Of a DNA stretch of 61,801 nt, positions 30,865 to 38,722 are shown in pieces. Positions within the stretch are counted from its first letter, which is position 1; each line of letters begins with the position of its first letter. This DNA comes from Lachnospiraceae bacterium. GTDB lineage: Bacteria > Bacillota > Clostridia > Lachnospirales > Lachnospiraceae. The stretch lies in contig JAAWCE010000003.1 in assembly GCA_022793065.1 (NCBI GenBank), positions 1-61,801 on the forward strand, given 5' to 3'. The notes under the pieces are model-generated. The model had not been told where the DNA came from. It searched no databases and was given only the letters and a program-made list of their open reading frames with translations. Made by a program: the position numbers and the translations under genes.

Positions 30865-31506
30865 TTATACCTGATACACGGCTTTGACACATGCCGGTTC
30901 CCTGATTTGAAGGATTTCTTCACCTATCTTGACCCTTTCCCCTGCGGTCATCCATATACTGCCTCCATAGGCACAGCTCTCCACGCAAACGGACACTTCT
31001 GACGAAGCCCCTTCCGCTTCCAACCCCTGTCTGTCATATTCCAGAAGCAATTTTCCCTTCGCCACCACTTCATTCTGCACAACTCTGGGCCGATAATGAC
31101 AACCCAATAATTCATCGTTGGTATCTCCTGCCTGTATAAACAATTCCGTTCCAAACTCGGTAACAAAAAGGAACGCATTTCCCATGGGGAACAACCGCGT
31201 AATCTTGCCGGCCGTGGGGGCATAGAGTTTGTCTCCTTCCGGTTTTATCACAATCGTGGCATGATCCCCTTCTTCACATGAAACCACTTCTCCGGAAACA
31301 GGGCTTCCCACAGAAAACTTTTTCATGTCTTCCGCCACCCGATGATTTCGTCCCCGACGTCCTTTTTTCGACAAACCGTTTGCAGTTGTGAAAGCCTCCC
31401 TGTCCGTCTCATCCTCTTCTTCCGGTTCCCATCCGTACATGGACACTCTGCCCAGCATAAATCCCAACATGGCCGCCGTTATTGCCCACATCACACCCAA
31501 CATCAT
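30865..31506 (-). CDS. Membrane-anchored EIIA-Glc-like protein lacking catalytic histidines
   Basis: A 213-residue protein: one N-terminal membrane helix, a charged linker, then an EIIA(glucose)-type beta barrel (about residues 75-175) recognised by SPVSGEVVS, LYAPTAGKITRLFP and VTEFGTELFIQAGDTN. In true EIIA-Glc the two active-site histidines sit at the starts of the corresponding HAxG and HxGIDT motifs; here the positions read Asn and Gln, so it cannot carry the PTS phosphate. The start at 31506 is chosen because TGGAGG lies 9 bases upstream; an ATG at 31530 has no ribosome site. Single gene with its own terminator; role may be binding or scaffolding. Confidence 0.75.
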   Translation of the reverse strand: MMLGVMWAITAAMLGFMLGRVSMYGWEPEEEDETDREAFTTANGLSKKGRRGRNHRVAEDMKKFSVGSPVSGEVVSCEEGDHATIVIKPEGDKLYAPTAGKITRLFPMGNAFLFVTEFGTELFIQAGDTNDELLGCHYRPRVVQNEVVAKGKLLLEYDRQGLEAEGASSEVSVCVESCAYGGSIWMTAGERVKIGEEILQIREPACVKAVYQV

Positions 31507-31600
31507 AAGCAAATACCTCCACTCAATCATACTGTTACTGCCAAGCTTTCCCTTTTTTGAAAATATTATACATTTCGTCTAAAAAAGTCATAAAAAAATA

Positions 31601-31629
31601 TTGACAATTTGATAATGGGATGGTAAACT
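31601..31629 (+). promoter_or_regulatory. Promoter of cold-shock gene
   Basis: TTGACA (31601-31606) and TAAACT (31624-31629) separated by 17 bp. It would start a leader of about 140 nt before the csp ATG. Confidence 0.65.
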
Positions 31630-31637
31630 CTACTTGT

Positions 31638-31735
31638 ATTCTAAAAGAAAGTCATTGAACTCGCATATTTTTGTAAGTCCTTGTCTTGATAATGATTTAC
31701 AAAAATATGCGATTTTTTGCCTTACGTTTTAGAAT
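31638..31735 (+). promoter_or_regulatory. Structured 5' leader of cold-shock gene with terminator-like hairpin
   Basis: A perfect 16-bp stem TCGCATATTTTTGTAA (31661-31676) / TTACAAAAATATGCGA (31697-31712) with a 20-nt loop is followed by TTTTT. An outer pair, ATTCTAAAA (31638-31646) with TTTTAGAAT (31727-31735), can enclose it. Cold-shock mRNAs of other bacteria use long leaders as temperature switches; an attenuator or thermoswitch is inferred here. Confidence 0.65.
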
Positions 31736-31778
31736 CAGCAACACTACTATTTTAACACACTTTTCAAGGAGGTGCCAA

Positions 31779-31994
31779 ATGAACAACGGTACAGTCAAAT
31801 GGTTTAACGCACAAAAGGGCTATGGTTTCATTACCAATGATGCCAACGGCGAAGAGGTATTCGTACATTTCTCCGCAATCAATGCTGATGGATTCAAGTC
31901 TTTGGAAGAAGGCCAGAAGGTTACTTTTGATACAGAGTGTGACCCTCAAAACAGCAGCAAAATCAGAGCTACCAACGTTACTGTAGTAGCTTAA
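31779..31994 (+). CDS. Cold-shock protein (CspA family)
   Basis: A 71-residue single OB-fold RNA chaperone. It starts [15 protein letters not shown] (RNP1-like KGYGFI) and contains VFVHFSAI (RNP2), the two RNA-binding motifs of the family, and has the usual family length. The ATG at 31779 follows AAGGAGGTG by 4-6 bases; the longer open frame upstream is the leader. It is monocistronic with its own promoter and terminator and melts structured mRNA at low temperature or in growth transitions. Confidence 0.95.
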   Translation: MNNGTVKWFNAQKGYGFITNDANGEEVFVHFSAINADGFKSLEEGQKVTFDTECDPQNSSKIRATNVTVVA

Positions 31995-32021
31995 TTGCGC
32001 TTATAACCAGCACAATCTAAT

Positions 32022-32058
32022 AAGAGACCGGCTCTAAACCACCGGTCTCTTATTTTAT
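32022..32058 (+). terminator. Terminator after cold-shock gene
   Basis: AAGAGACCGG pairs with CCGGTCTCTT, followed by ATTTTAT. It may also stop transcription from the opposite strand. Confidence 0.8.
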
Positions 32059-32119
32059 ATATATTTATACATATAATACATTTCGTTGATCCCATTTTCA
32101 GTTCTGCTTTCTTGTTTTG

Positions 32120-33166
32120 TTACCTTGTCAGAAGAAAATCATATTCCCTCTTTGCCTGAACATCGTCAGGATAATTATTCAGGTAATTCTCTATCAGTTC
32201 ACGCGCCCGGCCATAATCTCCCATGTACTCATATGCCACGATTTCATTAAAGGACAATGTCTGCATCATGGTAGTATTTTCAAGCTGCATTCCGGCCTGA
32301 AATGCTTCCAACGCCTTCTGATAATCCCCTCTTGTCATCTCACAAAGCCCTAACTGGTTGTACATTTCCGCATTGCCGGCATTTTTACTTAAGTAACTGT
32401 TGTATACATTTGCAGCATAGTTGTAATCTCCCGTGGCCTCATACGCTCTGCCCAGATACAGATAACTCTCCGCGCTGCCCTGTTCCTTTGCTTCTTCCAA
32501 AGCAATATAGGCGTCCTGGTAGTCTCCTAAATAAAAATAAATTCTCCCCTTATCATACGGCTTCATCTCTTTTTCGCCGGATACCAGCGCAGTCCTGAGA
32601 TATTCCTGACCAATATCACCATAACCGGAATAATCCAACACCTGATAAATCTGTATCAGTCTGTCATAATTATCAGGTTCCATTATGATTACCTTATCGA
32701 AATCCTCCTTTGCCTCTGTATCGTTTCCCAACGCCATCCGCACATTTCCACGCAAAAAATAAGCGTCCACTTCTTCAGGGCGTAAAGCAAGAATTGCATC
32801 ATAAGCGCTTTCTGCCTGACTGAACATACCATTCTTGCTGTATGCTGCTGCCAGATAGAAATTTAAGTCAAAATCCACATTTTTTACCAACCCATTACTG
32901 TCGGCCAGAGAAGCTTCAAAATAGGAAATGGCCTGTTCATAATCTGTCAGCCCCATATAGGCAATTCCCCTGGCTCTGTTAATCAAACGAATATTTTCCC
33001 CAGCCGCTTCCGCCTCTTCCAACAAGTTCAGCGCTCCCCCATAGTCCACATTTTGAATCAGGCCCATGGCCGCCTGTGTCTTCTCCCCCGTCTCTCCGCA
33101 GCCTGTAAGCAGCATTGTCAGCAAAATACCTGCTGCCAGGCAGATTTTCTTTCTGTTCTTTCTCAA
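32120..33166 (-). CDS. TPR-repeat lipoprotein
   Basis: A 348-residue lipoprotein. The signal peptide ends in the lipobox LLTGC (Cys about residue 23). The rest is a run of about eight tetratricopeptide repeats, seen as repeated A-x-x-x-Y/F and LGxxxxAxxxFxxAL-type units (for example ARGIAYMGLTDYEQAISYFE and YNQLGLCEMTRGDYQKALEA). TPR lipoproteins act as protein-docking platforms at the membrane outer face; the partner is unknown. Start is TTG at 33166, supported by GAGAGGG 8 bases upstream. It follows mscL by 27 bp on the same strand, so may be co-transcribed. Confidence 0.85.
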   Translation of the reverse strand: MRKNRKKICLAAGILLTMLLTGCGETGEKTQAAMGLIQNVDYGGALNLLEEAEAAGENIRLINRARGIAYMGLTDYEQAISYFEASLADSNGLVKNVDFDLNFYLAAAYSKNGMFSQAESAYDAILALRPEEVDAYFLRGNVRMALGNDTEAKEDFDKVIIMEPDNYDRLIQIYQVLDYSGYGDIGQEYLRTALVSGEKEMKPYDKGRIYFYLGDYQDAYIALEEAKEQGSAESYLYLGRAYEATGDYNYAANVYNSYLSKNAGNAEMYNQLGLCEMTRGDYQKALEAFQAGMQLENTTMMQTLSFNEIVAYEYMGDYGRARELIENYLNNYPDDVQAKREYDFLLTR

Positions 33167-33193
33167 TGAGTCAACCCTCTCTTCTGCAATTCG

Positions 33194-33700
33194 TCAATCC
33201 TCAACCGCTTCCAATCCATCTGAATGATGTCCCTCATCCAAATGAGAGGTACAGTGAGGGCATCTGCTTGCCTCCAATGGTATTTCACTGAGACAATAAG
33301 GACATTTTTTCGTAGTCGCCTTTGCCGGTTCCTCTTTCCCTGTCCGTCCTTCCTCCATTTTTTTCATTCTGTCCCCAACAACATTCATACCTTTAATCAA
33401 ACAGAAAATAACCAACGCCGTAATCAGAAAATTGATAACCGCCGTGATAAAATTACCATAATAAAGCACCGGCGCGTTTTCTCCGCTTCCCAGCGTAAGC
33501 GTCAGATACCCAAAATCCGTACCGCCAAACACCGCCAGCACAGGGGTCAGAATATCCTTGTTCAAAGATGTCACAATGGAAGTAAACGCACCTCCCACAA
33601 TCACACCCACTGCCATATCCAGCACATTTCCCCTGGTAATAAATTTTTTAAATTCCGCTACAAATCCCTTGCTCTTTTCCACATGTTTTCCTTTGCCCAT
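33194..33700 (-). CDS. mscL: Large-conductance mechanosensitive channel MscL with C-terminal zinc ribbon
   Basis: A 168-residue pentameric membrane channel that opens on membrane stretch to release solutes in osmotic downshock. The first helix is conserved (EFKKFITRGNVLDMAVGVIVGGAFTSIVTSL), with the second near residues 80-102 (FITAVINFLITALVIF). Unlike the common MscL of about 136 residues it carries a C-terminal extension with a four-cysteine zinc ribbon (CPYC ... CPHC, about residues 134-152). Start follows AGAGAGG. A TTGACA-type promoter is visible upstream, divergent from DUF4317. Confidence 0.93.
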   Translation of the reverse strand: MGKGKHVEKSKGFVAEFKKFITRGNVLDMAVGVIVGGAFTSIVTSLNKDILTPVLAVFGGTDFGYLTLTLGSGENAPVLYYGNFITAVINFLITALVIFCLIKGMNVVGDRMKKMEEGRTGKEEPAKATTKKCPYCLSEIPLEASRCPHCTSHLDEGHHSDGLEAVED

Positions 33701-33767
33701 ATCTTCGCCTCTCTTTCGATTTTCTATGCACTATGTCGAACTGTTCCTCTTTACAGTGATAGGTCTT

Positions 33768-33797
33768 ACCATACAAGATACATACCAACGCTGTCAA
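33768..33797 (-). promoter_or_regulatory. mscL promoter
   Basis: On the minus strand TTGACA (33792-33797) and TATGGT (33768-33773) with an 18-bp spacer, about 70 bp before the mscL start. Confidence 0.55.
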
Positions 33798-33886
33798 GCG
33801 TCGTCCTCTCTCCCATGGTCAGCCTGTCCGACACACCTTACATAATAGTAACACAAGAATTCTCCCACTACAATACATTTATATAC

Positions 33887-33915
33887 TTGCCCATAGCGAA
33901 AATTTGGTATATACT
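33887..33915 (+). promoter_or_regulatory. Promoter of DUF4317 gene
   Basis: TTGCCC (33887-33892) and TATACT (33910-33915) with a 17-bp spacer, 65 bp before the start codon. Confidence 0.55.
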
Positions 33916-33980
33916 AAGGCTTGTCCAGTCTACATTCCTACATAATAACACATTCAGAAAACGAATATGAGGTAAATTTC

Positions 33981-35252
33981 ATGACAAAGCAAGAAATATC
34001 GGAGCTGAAAAAGCTTCTGACACCAAAAAATTGCTCCCTCACACGCATCTGCGGCTGCTATGTGGACGGAGAAAAGAACAAAAAAACCCAGTTTAAACAA
34101 GCTTTTCTGGCACTTCCCGAAGAAGAAATGTTTAAATATTTTGAAATTTTGCGCAAAACCCTCTCCGGTTCCCTTGGCAAAAATCTGCTCACGCTGGAAT
34201 TTCCACTCAACATAAAAGGAACCCCATCTGCAATTCACGCCCCTGAACAGGATCCCCCTTTCCAGGCGGATATTTCTGAACCGAACAACAATACATTAAA
34301 CGCCGGGCAGTCAGAGGAAACCATGGATACCCCTCAAGACTTTCTGCTCCGATTAAGAGACAGCAAATTAAAGGACGATACCATTCTGGAAGCATTTTAT
34401 GACAAGGTAATTGAAAATTATGAATATGTGGGAAATTATCTGATTCTGCTTGTACATGATGTGTATGATATTCCCGGCAAAACCACTGATGGCATTGAGA
34501 TGGATGACGCTTCCGATGAAATTTACGAATACATTATCTGCTGCGTCTGTCCTGTGGAACTGTCCAAACCGGGTCTAAGCTACAATCCGGAAGAAAATAC
34601 ATTCCAGAATCGTGTTCGGGATTGGGTGGTAAGCTTACCTGAGACGGGATTCCTTTTTCCTGCTTTTCACGATAGAAGTACGGATATCCACAGCCTGCTC
34701 TATTACTCCAAAAATTCCGAAGAATTGAGGGAAAGTTTTGTGGAACCACTGCTGGGTTGTCCTCTTCCTCTTTCCGCCGGCGGACAAAAGGAGACTTTCC
34801 AGGCCATTATAGAAGATACACTGGGGGAAGACTGCGGTATTGAAATGGTGAAAAATATTCATGATAAATTAAATGAATTGGCTGAGGAATACAAAGAATC
34901 TCCACAACCTTTGATGCTGGACAAGAACGAAGTCAAAACCATTTTGGCTGACAGCGGCGTCGCAAACGAAAGACTGACAGATTTCGACAAACGTTATGAT
35001 GAAACGGCCGGTGAAAAAACGTCTCTTTTCATGAGCAATGTAATGAATACCCGCACTTTTGAGGTAAAAACACCTGACATTATTATCAAAGTGAATCCGG
35101 AGCGAACAGACTTAATTGAAACACGCAATATCAATGGTCGGGAATGTCTTGTCATTGCCCTTGACGGAAGTGTGGAAGTAAACGGGATTTCCGTAAGATC
35201 CGCGGCGGATTCCCCCCACAGCGAAGAGGACGATGGGCCTGAAATGTCATAA
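33981..35252 (+). CDS. DUF4317 family protein
   Basis: A 423-residue soluble protein. The N-terminus (MTKQEISELKKLLTPKNCSLTRICGCYVDGEKNK) is the recognisable start of DUF4317, a family common in Clostridia with unknown function. No signal peptide, membrane helix or catalytic motif is evident; the C-terminus ends in an acidic tail. The start at 33981 follows GAGGT by 8 bases; the frame is open 20 codons upstream but without a ribosome site. It has its own promoter and is divergent from mscL. Confidence 0.82.
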   Translation: MTKQEISELKKLLTPKNCSLTRICGCYVDGEKNKKTQFKQAFLALPEEEMFKYFEILRKTLSGSLGKNLLTLEFPLNIKGTPSAIHAPEQDPPFQADISEPNNNTLNAGQSEETMDTPQDFLLRLRDSKLKDDTILEAFYDKVIENYEYVGNYLILLVHDVYDIPGKTTDGIEMDDASDEIYEYIICCVCPVELSKPGLSYNPEENTFQNRVRDWVVSLPETGFLFPAFHDRSTDIHSLLYYSKNSEELRESFVEPLLGCPLPLSAGGQKETFQAIIEDTLGEDCGIEMVKNIHDKLNELAEEYKESPQPLMLDKNEVKTILADSGVANERLTDFDKRYDETAGEKTSLFMSNVMNTRTFEVKTPDIIIKVNPERTDLIETRNINGRECLVIALDGSVEVNGISVRSAADSPHSEEDDGPEMS

Positions 35253-35372
35253 GCATTACATATTTTAGCCGTCTGCTGAGTTCCCTTGCCAATTACCACT
35301 GACTGTTATGTCCAAACACGTCTTCCGGTCTGAGCATAGCAGCCAGTTCTCTTACTAACACACAACGGCATC

Positions 35373-37130
35373 TTACTGTTTTGTCAATCCTTCCTGTTTT
35401 ATCAGCAATTCAAAAAAATCTTTTTCCGGCATGGGCTTTGCATAATAATACCCCTGAACCTGATCGCATCCTATGCTTTCCAACAGTTTAATCTGATCCA
35501 CTGTCTCTACGCCTTCAGCCAATAGTCCCAAATCCAATTTATCCGCCATGGATACCACCTGCTCCAATATCAGCCTTCCCTTGCCCGACACCATCATATT
35601 CTCAATAAATTTCTTGTCAAGCTTAATGACGTCAAAGGGGGTCTCCAAAAGAATGTTCAACGAGGAATACCCACTGCCGAAGTCATCCATTAAAAGCGTA
35701 TAGCCTTCTTCCTTCAACTGTAACGCTTTTAAACTTACCTGCTGATCATCCACCGTCTCCGTTATCTCAAGCTCCAAAAGTTCTTTTGGAATATCATTAC
35801 GCTTGATCATATCATCCAGCACATGAATACACTCATCATCCCGTAAATGAATTCTGGACACATTGACAGAAACCGGACAAGAGGTAATTCCCGCCTTCTC
35901 ACATTTTTTAATAAAGCCGCAGGCTTCCTCCCAAATATAATAATCTACCTTTTTGATAAAACCATTCTCTTCTATCACAGGAATAAACTGATTGGGATAA
36001 ATCATTCCCCGCTCCGGGTGCTGCCACCGAATCAATGCTTCCGCACCGATAATTCTATTCTGCGCAATGCTGTATTTGGGCTGCAGATACATCATAAACT
36101 GCCTCTCCGCAATGGCTGCCTGCATGTTTTCCTCAATAAATTTTCTGTTATACAGAGAATTTTTAAACTGTTCTTTATAAAACAAAATATTGGACAGCAC
36201 ATTTTTTTTGGAAGCCTTTCTGGCCATTGCCGCTCTGTCCTCCATTTGCCGCAGTTCCATCTCCTTATCTTCCACCGTATAAACCCCATACGACATCTGA
36301 AGCTTTACGTCTTTGAAGAAACTGATTCTTTCATCCAACCCGCGAATGAACTGTGTCAATGCTTCCTCACTATCATATTCTGCTACCACCATAAAGACAT
36401 CGCTTCGCAAATTAATATAAAACTGGTCTTCGTGACAGTATTCATCCAACTTTGTCATGATAAAGTTTAATACTTCATCTCCAAATTTTTCACCATAGTG
36501 ATCATTGATAATTTTAAATTTTCGGATGTCAAACTGGATAAATGCAATCTCTTTTTCCGAAGAAAACAAAAGCTGATTGACGCGCCTTCTAAATCCCCGT
36601 AATTTGCTGATATTTTTCAAAAGGCTATCTAATTCGTCATCCTCCGGAAGGTCTTCTAATTCTATGCTGCTTTCCTTTATATCTTTCAAATGCGCCTCCA
36701 GCATATCTTCCAATATTTCAATGCTGCTGTTAATAACGCCGGGACATTTCCGCATAATCAGCCCTTCTTTACGAATGTCCGCCATTCCTTCGGGATTAGA
36801 GATATCCTTCCCCAATATGTCCCTGCAAGTTACTTTTCCATCCATCCGTTCCGTAAAACGCCGAATAAATTCCTCCGTTTTCTGATTGCCATAGACCTCC
36901 AACGCTCTGTTCTGTGCATCGTAAAACCCCAATGCCATGCCCAACACCAGTAAGGATGCCGTAATACATCCGCAAATATCTCCCTGCCGCATCCCGCCCC
37001 CAAAGCATGTGCTGATTTTAAAAGCAGTCTTTAAATCCAGGTCAAAATCCTCCGCAAATGCTCCAAATAACGCCTGTGAACAATGATATTGCTGATGGAG
37101 CAATTGGTTCGCTTTCTCCTTATGTGTCAT
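35373..37130 (-). CDS. C_GCAxxG_C_C redox domain fused to degenerate GGDEF and EAL domains
   Basis: A 585-residue protein. Residues about 12-135 match the C_GCAxxG_C_C redox-active family: HCSQALFGAF, GGGMRQGDICGCITAS, CRDIL and a later KCPGV supply the spaced cysteines. A GGDEF domain follows (about 185-340) but its signature reads RSDVF, so it should not make c-di-GMP. The EAL domain (about 345-580) is intact: AEALIRW, LEITET, DDFGSGYSS, KLDKKF, AEGVET and QGYYYAKP, so it is a probable c-di-GMP phosphodiesterase. Start at 37130 follows GTGGGAGAG; the ATG at 37208 lies in the dispersed repeat. Redox or thiol state may control c-di-GMP breakdown (inference). Confidence 0.85.
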   Translation of the reverse strand: MTHKEKANQLLHQQYHCSQALFGAFAEDFDLDLKTAFKISTCFGGGMRQGDICGCITASLLVLGMALGFYDAQNRALEVYGNQKTEEFIRRFTERMDGKVTCRDILGKDISNPEGMADIRKEGLIMRKCPGVINSSIEILEDMLEAHLKDIKESSIELEDLPEDDELDSLLKNISKLRGFRRRVNQLLFSSEKEIAFIQFDIRKFKIINDHYGEKFGDEVLNFIMTKLDEYCHEDQFYINLRSDVFMVVAEYDSEEALTQFIRGLDERISFFKDVKLQMSYGVYTVEDKEMELRQMEDRAAMARKASKKNVLSNILFYKEQFKNSLYNRKFIEENMQAAIAERQFMMYLQPKYSIAQNRIIGAEALIRWQHPERGMIYPNQFIPVIEENGFIKKVDYYIWEEACGFIKKCEKAGITSCPVSVNVSRIHLRDDECIHVLDDMIKRNDIPKELLELEITETVDDQQVSLKALQLKEEGYTLLMDDFGSGYSSLNILLETPFDVIKLDKKFIENMMVSGKGRLILEQVVSMADKLDLGLLAEGVETVDQIKLLESIGCDQVQGYYYAKPMPEKDFFELLIKQEGLTKQ

Positions 37131-37197
37131 ACGCTCTCCCACTTCCAAATCTGTCAATATAATTATCCGCGGCAATCGCCGCCTCTCTGCTCTTTTT

Positions 37198-37357
37198 CGT
37201 GTCAACATTACACTACGATTCTCCGCCCTTCACGCACTTTGAATCAAAAGTTGACACAATGCTTTTCTGTGTCAACATTGTACCATAATTTTTGCGCTTT
37301 AGCGCAAATGGAATCAACAGTTGACACAATGCTTTTCTGTGTCAACATTGTACCACA
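37198..37357. repeat. Dispersed palindromic repeat, copy B (tandem units)
   Basis: Two units with a 70-bp period, each with GTTGACACA (37250-37258; 37320-37328) inverted against TGTGTCAAC (37268-37276; 37338-37346). Between them lies the perfect small hairpin TTTGCGC-TTTA-GCGCAAA (37291-37308). A further half unit, CGTGTCAACATTA, begins near 37198. The array occupies the divergent gap between the GGDEF-EAL gene and prs. Confidence 0.85.
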
Positions 37358-37517
37358 CTGCTCTCCAAAATACCAGTGTCAAACGCAGTTTCTTACGGAA
37401 TTACGTTTTGCCGTGGGGAAAAAACTCTTGACAAGCATATCTTTTGGAAATAAAATGAAAAAGGTTCGGCAACATTCCTTTCGACAAAAAACATGCCGAA
37501 CACAAAAGGAGAGATAT

Positions 37518-38639
37518 ATGAATTCCCTGTCAACAAGCATTTCCATTCCTATTGTGATCATTCCTTTGTATGGAACGGAAGAACTGTCACGGAAAATCGA
37601 ATACTATTTAAAAGAGACATATAATACGGAACAATGTCATGTGATTAACTCTAACATTATCCGTTTCTCCACCGGCGATGCCAAAGCCGTCTTAGAACAG
37701 ACCGTCCGAGGCGCCGATGTATACATCTTAATGGATGTGGGCAATTGTTCCTGCTCCTATCAAATGTATTCCCAAACCGTCAACATGTCCCCTGATGAAC
37801 ATTTTCAGAATTTAAAGAGAACCATATCCGCCATCGGCGGAAAAGCATATCGTGTCAATGTGATTTCTCCGTTGCTCTATTCCAGCCGACAAGACCGGAG
37901 AATTTCCAGAGAATCCCTTGATTGCGCCATTGCATTACGGGAACTGGAAAATATCGGCGTGAAAAATATTATGGCTTTTGACGTCCATGACAACCGCGTT
38001 GCAAATGCCGTTCCTTATATGGGATTCGATGATTTGTTCCCCATCTATCAGGTAATCAAAGCCCTTAAGCGCACTTACGAAGACATTACTTTTGATGAAG
38101 CACATTCCTTGTTTATCTCCCCTGATTTGGGCGGCACCAACCGGAATTTCAAGTATACCAGCGAACTTGGTTTGGATATGGGTATCTTTTACAAACGAAG
38201 GTCCCGTACACATATGACAGACGGTCATTACGCTGTGGATGTACACAAATATATCGGCCCCAATGTAAGAAATAAAGATATCTTCATCGTGGATGACATG
38301 ATATGTTCCGGCACCACCATGTTAGACGTGGCAAAATATTGCAAAAAACAAGGAGCCAAACGAGTAGTGGCCATTTCTACCTTTGCATTGTTCACAGACG
38401 GCATACAAGAATTTGACAATGCCTATAAAGAAGGCATTTTGGATTCTGTCTTTATTACCAATGCTTCCTACCGTCGGGATGAGGTCAGAAAAGCGCCCTG
38501 GTATCGTGAAGTGGACATTACCAAATACATTGCCATATATATCAATTCCGTGAATACAGGGAAATCCATCTCTAAATTATTGGACCCCCACGCGAAAATC
38601 CATGCCCTGCTTCATTTACCTGAAACGCCAACCGTGTAA
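37518..38639 (+). CDS. prs: Ribose-phosphate pyrophosphokinase (PRPP synthetase), long variant
   Basis: A 373-residue enzyme that makes PRPP from ribose 5-phosphate and ATP for purine, pyrimidine, His and Trp synthesis. Motifs: SRQDRRISRE (ATP-binding flexible loop, RQDRK in classical enzymes), FDVHDNR (divalent metal region), SPDLGGTNR, and the PRPP loop IFIVDDMICSGTTML. It is longer than the usual 310-320 residues and divergent, as in other clostridial second-type Prs. Start at 37518 follows AAAGGAGAG; the frame is open far upstream through the repeat array but that part is not coding. purF in the same window uses its product. Confidence 0.87.
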   Translation: MNSLSTSISIPIVIIPLYGTEELSRKIEYYLKETYNTEQCHVINSNIIRFSTGDAKAVLEQTVRGADVYILMDVGNCSCSYQMYSQTVNMSPDEHFQNLKRTISAIGGKAYRVNVISPLLYSSRQDRRISRESLDCAIALRELENIGVKNIMAFDVHDNRVANAVPYMGFDDLFPIYQVIKALKRTYEDITFDEAHSLFISPDLGGTNRNFKYTSELGLDMGIFYKRRSRTHMTDGHYAVDVHKYIGPNVRNKDIFIVDDMICSGTTMLDVAKYCKKQGAKRVVAISTFALFTDGIQEFDNAYKEGILDSVFITNASYRRDEVRKAPWYREVDITKYIAIYINSVNTGKSISKLLDPHAKIHALLHLPETPTV

Positions 38640-38663
38640 ATATATTGCAGAAGCAGCAACAGA

Positions 38664-38709
38664 TAAAAAGCATATTGTTATCTGTCCTTTAGGGCAAATA
38701 ACAATATGC
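38664..38709 (-). terminator. Terminator after PPP-family phosphatase
   Basis: On the minus strand GCATATTGTTAT pairs over 12 bp with ATAACAATATGC, followed by TTTTTATC. It sits between two convergent genes (prs and the phosphatase). Confidence 0.82.
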
Positions 38710-38722
38710 TGCTATCGCTGCA

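Noticed and set aside
37250..37350. Repeat units as portable promoters
   Set aside because: TTGACA is present but no -10 lies at 16-18 bp with a good match; kept only as a possibility.
37198..37357. CRISPR array
   Set aside because: Only two units, palindromic with near-identical intervening DNA and no unique spacers.
37083..37517. Long upstream extension of prs
   Set aside because: It crosses the repeat array and the start of the opposite gene; a good ribosome site precedes ATG 37518.
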